Below, in pieces: positions 1 through 11,755 of a stretch of DNA of 64,000 bases (position 1 is the stretch's first letter; each line of letters starts with the position of its first letter). The notes under the pieces were generated by a model. It saw only the letters and a program-made list of their open reading frames with translations, was not told where the DNA came from and made no database searches. The translations under genes were made by a program, and so were the position numbers. Source of the DNA: Hetaerina americana (taxonomy: Eukaryota > Arthropoda > Insecta > Odonata > Calopterygidae); the NCBI GenBank assembly GCA_022747635.1, contig JAKTNV010000003.1:11751411-11815410 (forward strand), in the 5' to 3' direction.

Positions 1-18
1 AACCATCATGTGACAATT

Positions 19-70
19 TCATTGTTGTTCAGCAGCTATTTCAGCAAAATCTTTAGATATTGCTTCATCA
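19..70 (-). CDS. Candidate terminal exon with stop codon
   Basis: The minus strand shows an acceptor-like TTTCATTCACAG before position 70. The first base, T, completes CGT (Arg) with the phase-2 end of the exon at 1556. The frame then runs 16 codons, rich in Asp, Glu, Ala and Gln, to a TGA at 19-21. Phase, acceptor and stop all agree, but the exon is tiny and its composition is unremarkable. The gene could instead continue left of the window by another splice. Confidence 0.38.
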
Positions 71-1555
71 CTGTGAATGAAACTTGTAAATACCACTTCA
101 CACAAGAAATCCAGTAACAGTCAAAACAATGGCTTGCCAGAGGGAAGTTTGCATCCAAGAAGGCAAGGTCCGTTCCTTCACCTATGAAGATTATGGGGAC
201 TGATTGTAGGGATTTGCAAGGAATAATCTTCCTTGACTATTTGGAAAAGGGTCCAACTATTACATGTTCATTATAATTGGTTTTGATAGATAACATTGCA
301 GGTAACACTGAGGGAAGGGAAGACCTATGGGCACACATGAATGCATAGGAACTTGTGTTTCAAGGATATGACATGTAATTAATTGAAAGAAGACTGATAT
401 CATAACATATATAAGAGTGAATCTGGAGTCAGCTAATGATATATGATAAGGTAAATTGAGTAATTAAATTAAAAAAGCCAGCGAATCTCTCACCTATCTC
501 ATCAGCATAACATGAGTTGGAACAACTTGACAGGCTTCAAGTATTAAAAGCACCAGCTAAGAAGATATTTATGTCATGGTACCCACTAAACAATACCAAA
601 AAAAGGTTACAGATTAAGGAGTGAATATGAACTCATCAGTTCAGAATGTGGTGCCCTATAGACTCAGGACAAGGACCATTGAAAACAGACGAAATGAGGA
701 AGCATTAGGAAGACTGGTATGAGTAGAAAAATCAATGTAGAGCAACATAAGGAAATGAAGAAAAAGCAGGAATGGTCGCCCCTTTAAAAAACAATAATTT
801 ATTTGTGAAAGAATACAAGGGAAATAAGAGGGAAAGATCAAAGGATAAATACATAGATAGGTCAAATGATGAACATGAGTTAGAAAAACTATCATGGTTC
901 GATATATAAGAATTGAGACAGCATAGTGATAAATGAAGAGCAACCATCTCTAATCTTCAGAATGAAGGATGAATGAATTAATAATTACCTTTTCTCCAAA
1001 CTAAGAAAAATGGGATAGAGTTATTTACAAAGAAACTGTGGAAAATAAAGTGATAAACTATATTACCCAGCATAAAATCTAATATTAATGTTGCTACCTA
1101 AGTCAACCAATCCATGTGTATCATTCATATTATCAAAACTTTATACACTTAAATGGGTTTGCCATATCCTAAAAATTTCGGGTATTATTATGGGATGTTA
1201 ACATAAAATTTTAACACCAGTGGTTTGGTATAATTCTCTTCACACTGACTGACAAGTAAGGACTAGTATATTCATTAAGTAAGCTGTCACTTCAAAATCG
1301 TGAAAGTATATAAATCCAGATACATATTTATCACACTAATTCAATTCAAATTGAATTTAATTTAGAGATTTAGGCAACTATTACTTGATAAGGTAGCAGC
1401 ATAAATTTTGAGTTTTTAATTGAAAAGACCTCCCATACTATTGCTTCTAATGTTGGACTGATAAAATACAATAAAAATACAATTTGTGATAATAACTAGG
1501 ATGTAAATTTCAGACAATAGACAGGTATGAAATCATTTTTCAACAAAAAACATAC
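71..1555 (-). other. Putative intron of the membrane-protein gene
   Basis: AT-rich and very poor in CpG. No open frame longer than 95 codons and no recognisable mobile element. The longer frames near 656-947 are chance ORFs without splice or codon support. Confidence 0.45.
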
Positions 1556-1706
1556 CGATATGCCTTGCATCGAGAATCAGCTTTACCATTCTTCATGTGT
1601 ATCTTTCTGAATTTTCTCCTTGTGTCATTCAACATTGCCAAAAATATGTGGGCATCTGGTTGAAGGGCTCCAAGATGCTGCAGAAATTCTTGTCTTTCTA
1701 TTTCAT
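1556..1706 (-). CDS. Internal exon: cytoplasmic tail with charged helical segment
   Basis: This exon has acceptor TTTTGTCTTTCAG before 1706 and donor ATCG|GTATGT after 1556. The first two bases complete a GAT codon with the last G of the exon ending at 4346, so the reading frame runs through. It encodes about 50 residues starting EIERQEFLQHL and containing AHIFLAMLNDTRRKFRKIH, an amphipathic, basic segment likely to be a conserved cytoplasmic motif. It is too short for the six-frame track because the frame is closed soon after the splice sites. It ends in phase 2. There is no kinase or death domain; the function of the tail is not apparent. Confidence 0.8.
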
Positions 1707-4345
1707 CTGAAAGACAAAAGATATTTTCAATCAGTCATAACCACAGTATCAAGATTACAACATCAGAAAACTAGCTGCATGTCATGATATTTCAGAGAAA
1801 ACTAACCCAGGGTGTTTCATATGAAGTTTTAACTAACACAAAGTTTCAGAAGTTTCAACCTAAAGGTTCTCAGGCATTTTGCATGTGGCGAAAAGTTCAT
1901 ATCAGTTTTTGGTTGGTTTTACAATGACTTATATAAGGTATTATTCTGAGGTCTCTGAGAGTAGTGAAATGGCAGATGTACCTTCATGTACTTATTATGC
2001 CAACATTTTCCTAATGATAAAAGCAATAGGTAGGTATGTGTTTGGCATCGAAAATGTCAATAGGTACCTACCATACCTCTAAAAACTTAAAAATTCTACA
2101 CCATTTTTAATTTTGCAATTCTTTTGTGTAGAACATATAAAATACTCGATGATAAAAATTATGTACGTGAAATTGGAATAGCTGAAGACATTTTTCATTT
2201 AAAGAATTTTTCCCACATCATTGTCTAGAAAAAAACAAAAGTTTTTCTAGAGGGACACTTCTTACTAACCAGAAAGAAATTAGCATTCGCCATCAGCATT
2301 GGCTATATCATGAGTCTTTTATTGGGTACTTGCTCCAAACCTAGGACTCTTTAAGGGAAATGACAGGATTAAGATAACACTCCATTTTTATTCATAATTA
2401 AAACTATCTATAAATATGAAAGTTAAGAATACATTTTTAATGCATACTGATAACAGGGTTTGAAAGCAAAGAGGTTCTGTTGATTGTCCTCAAGTTGCTG
2501 TACCACATTCAAACATGAAAAGCTATAGGGTTGCTGACTTCTATGGGTATAAAACATCACAGCTACTTAGTGTTAGTTAATTAAAGCCATGGAGCAATAT
2601 TTACATTACATGGAAATTTGGTCTTCCAATCATAATTTAACCATGTGATAAATTCAGTTAGAATACAAATCCAAGGAAACAAAATTAAGCCAAGTACCTT
2701 TTCATCCTCTCTATGGTACATAATCATACGATGAAATTTTATTGAAATTACGTTCGTCTAAATAAATTAATACAAATTTTTCCATTATATAAAAAGATAA
2801 TTTAAATTATTTCTATTATTTCCATATTTTCATTATTTAGATTATGCTATTATTTCGGGTATAATAAAGGTTGTGGAGACAAAATACCCTTCCTTTTCGC
2901 TACATGTGAGGAATGTTTCTGGAGAGTAAGCTGCAGGGAAAGGGTTAGTGGTACTTTTATAAACTGACATTAGTAACATTTGAATTTGAAAGGAAGCCTC
3001 AAAATATTTAGGAAATTACACTTTTTACCAGAGATGGAAGGAGTACTGCAAAAAGTAACTGGGCCCAGTCACATTTACTCTTCTAATGTAATCACAATTC
3101 TAGTTATTACAATCAAGCTAAGCTTCCAGTAACTATAACTAAATATTCATTTCCCAGCCATTGTTCACTATTTATTTTTTTAAATAAATAATTACGCTCA
3201 CAAATAGAATAGAGGTACATACCTACTTTTTCACAAATTGTTAAAGTAAGGCTAAGGGACAAATTCAATGTGATAAGATAATTGTGGTACTCTTTTTAAT
3301 ACATACTCTTACTATTTTACCAGAGATTAATAATTTAAATGCAGGTAACCAGAAAGTTCGCTAAAATAACCTGAGTTAATTAAATGTTTAGATTGAAATA
3401 TAAAAGCATTATCTATCCACATTTCATAGGTTATGATACTTTGACGTTTTCAGGAAAGACCTAAATATATAATATATGAATACATTCTAAAGACAATGAG
3501 TAGTTACAAGTAATAGTTAGGTATATCATTTAAATTTTAAAATTGCAAGTATTAACTACATAAGAAGGAATTTGTTTCAGTAGCTCAGTTACTTACACTT
3601 AGTCACTCCCCATCACTGCTTTTCACACATTTTCCTTTTTTGGGCGTGCAAGACCTATATGGGACATAATACATTTCTAATGGAATTCGTCATTAAGAAA
3701 TAACAGAGAGCAAATCACCCTGACAAAGAAAGGAAGGCAAAAGGGGAACTAGCCAGAGCTCCTTGTTAACTACATGGTATAACTGAAATATTTTAATGGC
3801 AATCCCTTTTCTGATCTGAAACAAGTCATAGCAAGTGAAGATGCAAGGAAGTAGTCACATCTTGATATGAATTCTAACAGGCAGCAGCACAAACCATGGG
3901 CAATTGCTTGGATGTCCATATTAAACGAGTTTGTAATTTTCCACAGACTTAAGTCTGTAGAAAATCACAAACTCTTTTAATATGTACATCAAACAATGCC
4001 ACGAAGTGAAGCCTGTAACTGTAAAGTGTAATTGCTTGGATGCTTATTTGTTATTAGATTTGATGCTAACCAGGATTTTAAGAATGCAACAGTGCCTTGG
4101 AGTTTAAATAAAGATGATTTTACGGCTGTCATAAATTTTTCATCCGATTTTCATTTCATTCAGCATCTACACAAGAAATGTATTTCCAATAAGGGCATTT
4201 ATCAGATGCCACTCGAGGATTCTTTCAAAAGATGACAGAAGGTGGTAGGAGGGAGGTATAAGAGGCCCAAAAAAGTGATTACATCCATTTAATGTACTTC
4301 TTTCTTAATCATAAAAGCTTAATTACACTCTAATTTAATCCTTAC
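1707..4345 (-). other. Intron of the membrane-protein gene
   Basis: Bounded by the donor after 4346 and the acceptor before 1706. AT-rich and CpG-poor. It contains the 80-bp palindrome at 3911-3990. A stretch starting near 3028 (CAGAGATGGAAGGAGTACT, then repeated AGTAAC/GTAATCAC words) resembles a hAT-type terminus, but no matching opposite end was found. No other coding signal. Confidence 0.75.
3911..3990. repeat. 80-bp palindrome inside a 13-bp direct repeat
   Basis: The arms pair almost completely around the centre ACAGACTTAAGTCTGT, with a few single-base mismatches. AATTGCTTGGATG occurs at 3902-3914 and again at 4030-4042, so the palindrome lies within a possible target-site duplication. 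It looks like a very small foldback or MITE-type insertion in the intron. Transposition is inferred, not shown. Confidence 0.6.
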
Positions 4346-4585
4346 CATTTCCCCATGCTAATTGAGGGTAGCGGTGGGAAAATCCATAACCCGCTGAATC
4401 TACTGGTGTTGCACTGTTTTTGCATGAGTCAGTGTTGGATTGCTGGGCTTTCCAGCATCTTATGTACACAAATGCACCACAAATAAGTAAAAATGAGATG
4501 AAGAGGCCACTGCACGTTCCAACTACAACAGCAAGTCTTCTTCCAGTAAGCCCAACTCCATCCTCCAGCCACCATGGCCCAGTCT
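4346..4585 (-). CDS. Internal exon: juxtamembrane, transmembrane segment and start of cytoplasmic tail
   Basis: This is the next exon of the same gene. The acceptor is TTTTAATTTCAG before 4585 and the donor is AATG|GTAAGG after 4346, both phase 1 and matching the exons on either side. It begins with a short extracellular linker (TGPWWLEDG). A run of about 25 hydrophobic residues from LAVVVGTCSG to FVYI follows, then basic RCWK, a classic stop-transfer signal that places the N-terminus outside. The remaining ~40 residues are polar (Ser/Asn/Asp and a GYGFSHRYP segment) and would be cytoplasmic. The combination of Cys-rich ectodomain, one membrane pass and a tail indicates a single-pass surface protein. 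A PLE foldback lies just 126 bases upstream of its acceptor, inside the intron. Confidence 0.86.
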
Positions 4586-4711
4586 CTGAAATTAAAATAA
4601 TTCCATTTGTAATTTGCCTTATGAAAAAAATCCTCAGGTGGCAATTATCCAAGTGCTCAGGCAGTCATAACAGTTTCAGGTTTAACTTTGTGGAATTCCT
4701 TCATGATGAGG

Positions 4712-5258
4712 TAGGAAAAGAAACTTTGCACTTCCACATTAAGATTTAATACTTCACATGACCATGGTTTTGATGCTGTGCATCATCATCAGGTGACATG
4801 CATAAAAAATTTTCAAACTTATATAGACTGGCTCCAAGAGGGGAGGGGGAGGGTATGTATTCGAAGGTTTAATGCGGACAGATATTTGAGTCTTTTAGGA
4901 ATTTAAGGAGGGGGAAACAGGAGAGGTATATTGTTTTTTTGACCACCTCAAATCTGTCAGACTGAAGGGATTGCCATATTTCCAACTCCTCCAAAGCATT
5001 CAACCTGCATCCTTTCTGTGTGAAGAACATCTGCTTTGAAGTTACTGATATGATTCTTTTCCAAGAGGTGTTTGGCAAATTGGGATCTGTTGTCTTTCTT
5101 TGTGAAGCATGATTGGTATTTCCTCCCCCCACTCTTGGAGCCAGGCTATATAAGTTGGAAATTTTTTTATGCATGTCACCTTATGATGATGCACAGCATC
5201 GAAACCATGGTCGCGTGAAGTATTAAATCTTTATGTGGAAGTGCAAAGTTTCCTTTTT
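4712..5258 (-). mobile_element. Penelope-like element fragment with inverted terminal repeats
   Basis: Two arms of about 140 bp, at 4712-4852 and 5121-5258, are inverted copies of each other with scattered substitutions and small gaps. The interval between them encodes a decayed PLE endonuclease C-terminus on the minus strand. Each arm contains a short GATGC/GCATC hairpin flanked by CTGATGA-like and GAAAC-like blocks (4761-4793 and 5178-5215), as expected for PLE terminal repeats with hammerhead half-motifs. It lies in a host intron, in the same sense as the host gene. Confidence 0.65.
4866..5105 (-). pseudogene. PLE GIY-YIG endonuclease C-terminal remnant
   Basis: PLEs encode a reverse transcriptase fused to a GIY-YIG endonuclease. 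Reading the minus strand, one frame gives SQFAKHLLEKNHIS and, after a frameshift near 5020, another gives GCRLNALEELEIWQSL and then PLLKFL before a stop. The order (a FAKHLLE-NH block, then a LEELEI block near the C-terminus) matches the end of PLE endonuclease domains as I know them. The YIG motif itself is not present, so only the tail of the domain survives. Frameshifted and non-functional. A search against PLE consensus proteins would settle it. Confidence 0.55.
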
Positions 5259-6760
5259 TCCCCCTGCTCAGGTAGTACCCAATATGTAATGTTTGTAATA
5301 AATAAGAAATTAAGAAATGGATACCCACTCAATTGCCATGTGTTAGGGGAAATACACAATTTATCATCAGCCAATATTTTGAATTAGTGTAGAGTTAAGA
5401 AGAGGCATTTTTTAGAACACATGTACAAAAAATGAACGTGTTAAACTATCAAAAACACTAAGTCCCTAACATTAGTAGTTTTGAAGAAAAAATATGCAAT
5501 GGCTATGTAAAAATAAGGTTATTTTTTTTTTAGCATTAGTCCAAGATATCAGCCCTGTTCCATATCAATCTCTTCATTCCCTTATAGCTTCTGGTTTTTA
5601 TGACTCCCATAACTTTATCCTGATAAACTCACCTTTGACCTTCCTCGGTAGTGATATGTATTTTGTATGCATCCTAAAACATCCTTCAATATTTCACAAT
5701 ATGTCTAATTAATTTTCTTCATCATCACATTATTGCCTTTCTTAGGTTTCTTAATTCACCCATTTTCTGAGGACTTAAATCTTTATCAGTCCCACAACAT
5801 AAATATCTTATGATGATGAGACCCAGGTCTCAAATTTACAAAATTAAACTATTAGAAAGTGTTACTTTCCAACTTGTCTTTTTATTATTTGAAGTTGTTT
5901 TATGTTCGTATTCTAAATACCTTTCTTTTCCAAGAGAATATTATGCCTGTATGCAGTCCTATATAGTCTCTGGATAATAATAAATAAATTAATTAATTTA
6001 GATTTCCATGAATATTATTTTGATTTCAGACTAGAAAACTAGATATAATTGCTTATCAATAACAGAAATTTAAAAATAATGGCAAAGAAAAATGCAAGAT
6101 TATGGGCCTAATATTGACTGAGATTTGAAAGAGTCATTTACACATAGATCAAACCTTGCTTACAGATAATCCAAAAAGAAGTGGAATTGCCTTTATTGAT
6201 TTTAAAATGTTTTTGTTCCTAGATAAGTTGGCAGTTACATACATAAGAGTGAATTAAGATCGAAAAACAATGAATGGCAATAGAGAGAAAATGATAAATT
6301 TTCACTAGGACAGCCATGCATTTAAATATTCAGTTTTAATGGAGGTATGGTGAAGTAGATTGTTGAAGGATTCTGATAAAAGTTTAACAGAAGAAAATAC
6401 GGACATACATGTAAAATAAATTGCATCTAACATGATAGAATCTGAAATTTAAATGCATCCAAAATATGAACATGAGTAATCAGATGATGAGATGGAGGAA
6501 AAATTGAAGAAATCCCATCTGAAACCCAATTCAATTTGAATTCAAGAGAAGTAGGGGAATAAGAGAGCTGTGCCCTAAAAATGGACTGCAATAAAAAAAA
6601 TATTATTAACCAATCTGATTTTACAAAATTACTCTATTAATGTGTAATTGTAGACAAAGCACAAAATACTGCATTGATCAAAAGTTTCTTGATTTGTTTT
6701 ATGATGATTCAGGACCATAAATTTTATAGTTCTAAAGAATTGATTTTTAATTCTACATAC

Positions 6761-6949
6761 GTTTACACAATCGACCCATATAATCTACTAGTGTAGACCA
6801 CTCTTCCTGATATCCTTCTGGACAAGAATCTGCACATTCTCGGCTTCCATAGATGATCACTCCACTGCATTTTCGGCATTGTCCGTCATCATCACAGTTC
6901 AGGCATCCACTTTGAGATGCACTGCCTTGATGCTCCAAAGTCTTGCACC
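6761..6949 (-). CDS. Internal exon: cysteine-rich furin-like module of a type I membrane protein
   Basis: This is an internal exon of a receptor-like host gene. The minus strand shows an acceptor (TTTTTTGTAACAG) just before 6949 and a strong donor (AAAC|GTATGT) after 6761. The 63 codons hold eight cysteines, including C-x2-C-x5-C-x2-C, followed by CADSCPEGY. That spacing is typical of furin-like or growth-factor-receptor cysteine-rich repeats, which are extracellular and disulphide-bonded. The exon is entered and left in phase 1, so it is a symmetrical module, and its end joins in frame to the next exon at 4585. No start codon or signal peptide lies in this exon, so upstream exons must exist to the right. 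I do not recognise the protein by name. Exon status is secure; the exact family is inferred. Confidence 0.88.
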
Positions 6950-9094
6950 CTGTTACAAAAAATAAAGATCTCATTACTCAACAGTCCAGAGTGACTGACT
7001 AAACATGCAAACTCATTGCCTCCCTAATTGTTCTCTAAATTAACAAAGAGCTTTAATTATTTCAAATAAGGTGTGGGATCATTTTAATAAAATAATAAAA
7101 TACCCTTACCGATATTAAAAAATTCTGATGTTTTTGTATCCAATCATGAGACTCATAAGACAACATATTATAACAGAAGAAGGCATATGATTTACTCTTT
7201 CAGGGAAATAAACCTATTCTAGAAACAAAGAACACATTGTCTTGATCAAATTGTTCAGTTCAAAACTCTATAATGCAATATGGGTGTGTTATGAAGAAGA
7301 TGCATCAATGGAAAGGTTACTAAGCCCTCACTTTCTTAAGATTCAAGGAGTTGCACAAAACCTCCATAATCTAGTTTGAGTCAGTGAAGCAGTTTTTCGT
7401 TGAAGATTATAACATAACTGAAAAAAGCATTGACCTCAAAGAGAATTGAAAAAAAAATATTTTAACTATTCTTCTGTCATAATTTTCAGAATCATTAATA
7501 GAATAATAATTAAAATGTTATTGGACACACAATATCTCCCTACCCATTCATTTACAATGATTTAGTGTCATTTTCTCCAAGACTAGCCTCAACCACTGAA
7601 AATGGTGATTAAAAGGTGGATTGTACAAGGAGTTTGCTAAATCTGCTGACTTCACTGATCATGAAAACTGAATTTAAAAAAACTCAGCCTTAAAGTATTT
7701 TAAATGCCATAAAAATGGACAAAATATTTCAATATTAATACAACAGAGGAGTTGGGTGGAGAGCTGTATCAAATCAGCCTTGAAGGCCAAGCCTCCAAGG
7801 CTGGTTTAACGGTGATGATTAATTTGCAAAAGTTTTCATTTTACCAATTCGGCTGTTTGTTTCTTATCATTGGAATGTTTCTTCAACTTTTATAATCATT
7901 TATAATCTTGTCAGCGATGTCCTAAGTTTGGTGAGCAACCATGGCAATGCATCATGCTCATTGTGATATAATGTGTAATTAAATGACTCTGTCATTCCAT
8001 TAAAAGTTAGAACAGAAGAAAAAATGTGGTGGATTTTTTCTCAGATACTTTGCAAAATAGTGGATTTACTGACAACTACATTACTCATAGCTTTAAAGCA
8101 GAACTATATTAGAATTCAAAGACCTTGTGGTGATGCACTTTTACATGTGACCTTTATGTAAAGAAACATCAGGCCAGAGTTGATATCTGATTATAGGATA
8201 CATAACATTGCACAAAATTTTCCTCTTTTCATTGATAAAAAAATGAAGACAACAGCAAATTATTTAATTTTCAGTGAGAGTTTTTTCAAAGCCATAAATT
8301 TTATATAACTTCTTGACAAGGATTTCTCTGCTCGAGTTTTTTCAAGAGCTTGGTTGTCATCATATATGGGTTCTTTATAAGACTATGAAATTCTGGTGAG
8401 AATTATAATTTTTTATAATTAGTAAAAGAAGTAGGCGAAGACAATATAACAATAATTATTTTGAAATCATAAACAAGTACACCATTCCACCTTGGCAAAA
8501 AGAATAGAATCAATATACCAGTTCATTACCACAATGGAAAAACGAAACAATAATTGATTTGATACACCCATTTATTTAGTTATTTAATTATTTTAATTTG
8601 AAAAGGCATATTAAATAATTTCTTTTTTTATTTTTATTGAACGATCCAGAGATCCTATCATTCAAAATCTTTTTCCAGTATCACCACTAGAAAATACCAC
8701 ACACAAAGTATTGATAGAGACTCTGGGAGTGAAATGTGACAACATACTTCAACACTCAATAAATACTAAGGCATGAAATTACCACATAAGTAATCCAATG
8801 GTCATAAGAACTTGAGAGAGAAGTCTTAGAGAGCAGTGAATAAATTTGAATCAAATTTCACACAAAATATATATTTAAGATCCATGTATAAGTAATATGT
8901 TCGTCAAACCTTGCAGATGATGTCTGTTGTCTTAAAATCAATATTTTTATAGAAAAAATATGTACCAAGTTTAATTTATTAATTATTTATATCCTTCCAG
9001 TAAAAAAACGAAGATTATGCAATTTTCAAGAAAGAGAAGAGCTAAGTTGAATATTAAAATAGGAGTTCAAAAACTACACAGTGGAACAGTTTAC
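6950..9094. other. No gene seen; CpG-poor, AT-rich (likely intron)
   Basis: Continues the CpG-poor composition of the gene body, so it is probably an intron of the same gene upstream of the exon at 6949. It contains a 29-base near-palindrome at about 7775-7805 (CAGCCTTG ... CAAGGCTG). No other feature. Confidence 0.5.
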
Positions 9095-9317
9095 CTATCT
9101 CAGAACTGGTCTGGACCAAAATTTTCAAAGTAGAAGGTACATATGAAGAAGAATTGCGTTAGGCAAAGAATCAATCACCCGGAGGAGGGATTTGATGATG
9201 GGGAAGTTCAGTAATGATGTCGAGGAAAGGCTCATTAAAACTTTGACATGGAGCACGGTTTTGAATAGTGTGGAAACATGTTAACTGAAGCAGGACGATA
9301 GGCGTAGATTGGAGGGT
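9095..9317 (+). pseudogene. RTE-like LINE reverse-transcriptase C-terminal fragment
   Basis: The nucleotide sequence is clearly related to the plus-strand LINE at 17834-18610. Shared words include GGAGGAGGGA, AAGGCTC, TTTTGATATGGAGC-like and GAAGCAGGA in the same order. It covers the region just after the RT palm. The fragment stops exactly where the SINE at 9318 begins, so the SINE probably inserted into it or replaced its continuation. Many stops and frameshifts. Confidence 0.6.
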
Positions 9318-9542
9318 ATTCAACACGAAGGTCAGTTTGGTAGGTGATGGTAGAGTTCACCCAGTACTAAGCCCGAGGCGTAGTTCCTTTCCCTGCGCCT
9401 ACTATGGTTTCCCAGGAAGATCTGGTACCCAAATATCACATAGCTTGGATGGAGCGGCAGGCGCCCAGAGAGGCTTGCCCGGGAATCGAACTCGGGCCCT
9501 CCGGTCAGTAGTCTAATGCTCTACCCCAGGACTACCGCGACC
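9318..9542 (-). mobile_element. tRNA-derived SINE, family A, copy 1
   Basis: The minus strand begins with a tRNA-like head. It has an A-box-like TAGTCCTGGGGTAGAGC and a B box GAGTTCGATTCCC (9481-9495), the internal promoter of RNA polymerase III. The body matches three other copies in this window (15649, 46979, 56369). Its 3' end, seen on the plus strand as CAACACGAAGGTCAG, abuts a LINE fragment. A long TA microsatellite borders the head side. Confidence 0.82.
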
Positions 9543-9720
<178 letters not shown>

Positions 9721-9924
9721 TGTGCAAATTTTTGAAAGTTTGACTGTTATCTTTCTCAAATATAAAACCTCATGGTTTCACGAATAGCCAATAAGAAGAA
9801 AAAAATCATATTTTGAGTTTGCATAATTCAATTAAAATTATAATCTACAAGTTATGATATACACGTACGGAAACACACTAGGTGACGAGGTACCTTAGTG
9901 AGCAAAGCGTTTGGCTTGAGTTCT

Positions 9925-9958
9925 ACCCTCAGTAATAAAACCTCAATCGGGTTGATTA
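9925..9958 (+). mobile_element. SINE family A 3'-end fragment
   Basis: AACCTCAATCGGGTTGATTA followed by CTGTGG matches the 3' terminus of family A SINEs in the opposite orientation to the full copies. No tRNA-like head is recognisable. Confidence 0.5.
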
Positions 9959-10266
9959 CTGTGGTTTAAATACTCAAAGGGATCGAATAGAAAGATCGCA
10001 GCCGTTGCGCCGTGGCACACCGCGACACGCACCACAGCCACTCACTCTCGGGGTGCGACGACTGGGCGAATATTCCACTGTCCACGACAGTGGAATATTT
10101 GACACAATACAATATCAATATCCTCAGTGGACATTGACTGTAGATTAACTCTGGTATAGCTCTCCACTCAATTCTCCCATCGGCTATCCTATTAACGTTT
10201 CTTTGCTTAAAGCACACTTTACAGCTCGAATCAATGCCGATGCATCAGTTTTTATTATTAGGTAAT

Positions 10267-10680
10267 CTACCGGTCAAGGTAGGTTTTGCATTGAAAAAAA
10301 ATACCAAATAAATAGTTTGTGACTCCTAACAAAACATAATCAAGCAACCAACTCTGCATCAAGTCCTTCTTCATTTTTGTACACTGCCTTCCTCCCTTCA
10401 TCCCGTCCAACATCCCTATCCTATTCCCGCCCTTTCCTCGTTTGCCCAAAATTCTCCCCTCTATTACAGTCTTTCACATCCCTCTGCCGATCAATACGCC
10501 CTTCATCCATTTATCCTACCTCCTTAGGATTTCTCCCAACAAACCCCTCTCTTCGCCCACCATACCAAGTACTTCCTCATTTGTTTTCCTTTAGTTCCAT
10601 TTCATCTTCTCCATCCTTCTCCACACCCACATTTCAAAAGCCTCCAGTCTACGTCTATCCTCCTGCTTCAATGACCACGT
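10267..10680 (-). pseudogene. LINE C-terminal domain remnant
   Basis: The minus strand gives GKRGKGGNRIGMLDGMKGG, the characteristic Gly/Arg-rich segment near the C-terminus of this LINE family. The same segment appears in the copies at 17834-18610 and 57590-58920. Upstream sequence to 10680 corresponds to the WTERKTNEE-type region but is broken by stops. Confidence 0.65.
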
Positions 10681-10925
10681 TTCCGCGCCGTACATAGCTA
10701 CGCTCCATATCAAAGTTTTTACGAGTCTCTTCTTAACATCCTTACTCAACGTCCCTTTCATCAACTCCCTCCTCCTTGTAAAAGCTCTTTCCCAAGAGCA
10801 ATTCTTCTCCTTACGTCCCTACTTCTTCGGCCATTTTCGTCCAAAACACTTCCGAGATACGTAAACTGTTCTACCAGCTCCACTTTTTGCCCTCCTATTT
10901 TAATGTCTAGCTTAGCCTTTTTCTT

Positions 10926-11755
10926 TCAAGAAAATCGCATAACATTTGTTTTATTAATTTTGATTTTCATCCCATACCTGTCGCACTGAATTTCCAATTC
11001 ACTCAGCAATGCTTGCAACCCCTTGGCTGACTGACAAACTAAAGCTTGGTCATCAGCGAACCTAACTGATTTTACGAATTCCCCGCCCACTTTCATTCCT
11101 ACTTCCAGTTCTTCCCATGCCTCTTTAATCATTTCCTCTACATACAGGTTGAACAGTAACAGTGATAATGCGCAACCCTGCCTCACACCTCTTCCTAACA
11201 CTGCCCATCCGGACTCCCCATTCCCCACTCGCACCTGAGCAGCTGAGACATGTACAGGTTGCGGATTAGCCTCCTTTCCCTCCAATCTATTCCTAATTTC
11301 TGCAATATACTCATTAGTTTTTCCCAATTCACTCTATCAAACGCTTTTTCGAAATCTACGAAACACGCAAATACCTCCTGGTTGTATTCTATATTCCTCT
11401 CCATTAGTGATCTCATTACTGCAATAGCATCACGCGTGCCTCTCCCCTTCCTTAATCCAACATGATCATCCTTTAAGTTATCATTTGCCCTACTCTCTAT
11501 CCTTTTGTTTATGATCCTGAGAACAACTTTAGCTGCGTGGGATATCAAACTTATTGTCCTGTAGTCCTCACATGATGTAGCTTTTCCCTTTTTCGGGATA
11601 GGAACTAAAACTGATCTCAAAAAGTCTTCCGGCCAGATTCCTTCCTCATAGGTACTACGAATCAGCCCGTATGGTCTCTTCCTCCCACATTTGCCTAAAC
11701 ATTTCAGTAGTTCCGCAGGAATGTTATTCACCCCCACGGCCTTATTTAGCGTCAT
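10926..11755 (-). pseudogene. Non-LTR reverse transcriptase domain, frameshifted
   Basis: Two overlapping minus-strand frames (11195-11755 and 10926-11327) make up most of an RT domain that would copy element RNA at a nicked genomic site. Visible motifs, in order, are PAELLK and VLVPIPKKG, DYRTISLI, GLRKGRGTRDAI, motif A FVDFEKAFDRV, motif B RQGCALSLLLFN and motif C RFADDQAL with both catalytic aspartates. MKIKINKTNVM follows the palm. A frameshift separates motif A from motifs B and C, so no intact polymerase is made. The protein looks like the RTE-type or related LINE enzymes common in arthropods; the clade assignment is tentative. Confidence 0.85.

Larger units (their letters stand above)
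4586..6760 (-). other. Intron carrying a PLE foldback
   Basis: Lies between the cysteine-rich exon and the transmembrane exon. It carries the PLE-derived inverted repeat at 4712-5258. The remainder (5285-6760) is AT-rich with no feature I can support. Confidence 0.75.

Noticed and set aside
3028..3329. hAT-type MITE
   Set aside because: The left edge resembles a hAT terminus and TTTACCAGAGAT recurs at 3318, but no complementary right terminus exists.
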